From assembly GCA_019113455.1 (NCBI GenBank), contig DXHG01000172.1, positions 1 to 11,480 on the forward strand: a stretch of 11,480 nucleotides of DNA, given 5' to 3'. Every line of letters begins with the position of its first letter. Positions within the stretch are counted from its first letter, which is position 1. A program made the position numbers and the translations under genes. This DNA is from Candidatus Treponema faecavium (GTDB lineage: Bacteria > Spirochaetota > Spirochaetia > Treponematales > Treponemataceae). Below the pieces are notes generated by a model. The model saw only the letters and a program-made list of their open reading frames with translations, was not told the DNA's origin and made no database searches. Positions 11,367 through 11,480 of this stretch are shown here, in pieces.

Positions 11367-11480
11367 TTGCCGGCGGCAAAAAATTTCCCGTTTAAAAAAT
11401 AAAAATTTGCCGATGGCAAAATTTTATTTTGCCATTTATCAGACATGAATTTTGCCGATGGCCAGCGGCGCACTTGCCGA
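11367..11480. repeat. Cluster of TTGCCNNNGGCAA short palindromes
   Basis: TTGCCGGCGGCAA (11367-11379), TTGCCGATGGCAA (11407-11419), TTGCCGATGGCCA (11452-11464) and a truncated TTGCCGA at the window edge (11474-11480). The first two are perfect 5-bp inverted repeats with a 3-nt centre. They sit in AT-rich DNA with recurring AAAATTTT. Intervals are 40, 45 and 22 bp. The rest of 11297-11480 holds no supported gene. Confidence 0.6.

Noticed and set aside
11367..11480. CRISPR array at the right edge
   Set aside because: The repeated unit is only about 13 bp, the intervals are irregular, and no cas gene is present.

Overview
The window looks like chromosomal DNA of a fairly GC-rich bacterium, most likely a spirochaete of the Treponema type. 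That placement is my inference. It rests on the style of the phosphohexomutase, PyrE and MATE proteins and on a tmRNA gene that does not encode its 3' CCA. A clostridial relative cannot be excluded from the sequence alone. Genes are closely packed, with good AGGAGG-type ribosome binding sites at most starts.

Layout, left to right. (1) Positions 1-1314, minus strand: a phosphoglucomutase/phosphomannomutase running off the left edge. (2) A divergent promoter region with a strong palindrome (1381-1414). (3) Positions 1483-3058, plus strand: a two-gene unit made of a GrpB-cytidine deaminase fusion and a type A chloramphenicol acetyltransferase of visibly lower GC. This is a small accessory, possibly resistance-related, cassette. 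(4) Positions 3356-3775: the tmRNA gene ssrA with its own promoter, tag reading frame (AEDNRQFALAA) and intrinsic terminator, flanked by non-coding stretches that carry a 17-bp inverted repeat pair. (5) Positions 4056-8991, plus strand: a tight three-gene amino acid operon. It encodes bifunctional aspartokinase/homoserine dehydrogenase, an unusual DAHP synthase-prephenate dehydratase fusion, and the regulatory subunit of acetolactate synthase. (6) Positions 9074-10438, minus strand: a MATE efflux transporter whose promoter abuts its start codon and sits inside a 13-bp inverted repeat. (7) Positions 10563-11219, minus strand: pyrE with a good promoter. (8) The right edge, which carries no gene but has a cluster of TTGCCNNNGGCAA-type short palindromes.

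The amino acid operon groups committed or branch-point steps of three pathways: aspartate family, aromatic/phenylalanine, and branched-chain. Every gene in it carries a visible ACT-type regulatory domain, so the operon reads as a set of allosteric gates rather than one linear pathway. The catalytic subunit of acetolactate synthase and a chorismate mutase are not in the window and must lie elsewhere.

No insertion sequence, CRISPR array, rRNA or ordinary tRNA was seen. The points that most deserve a second look are the two unusual domain fusions, the MATE promoter/operator arrangement, and the right-edge repeat cluster.
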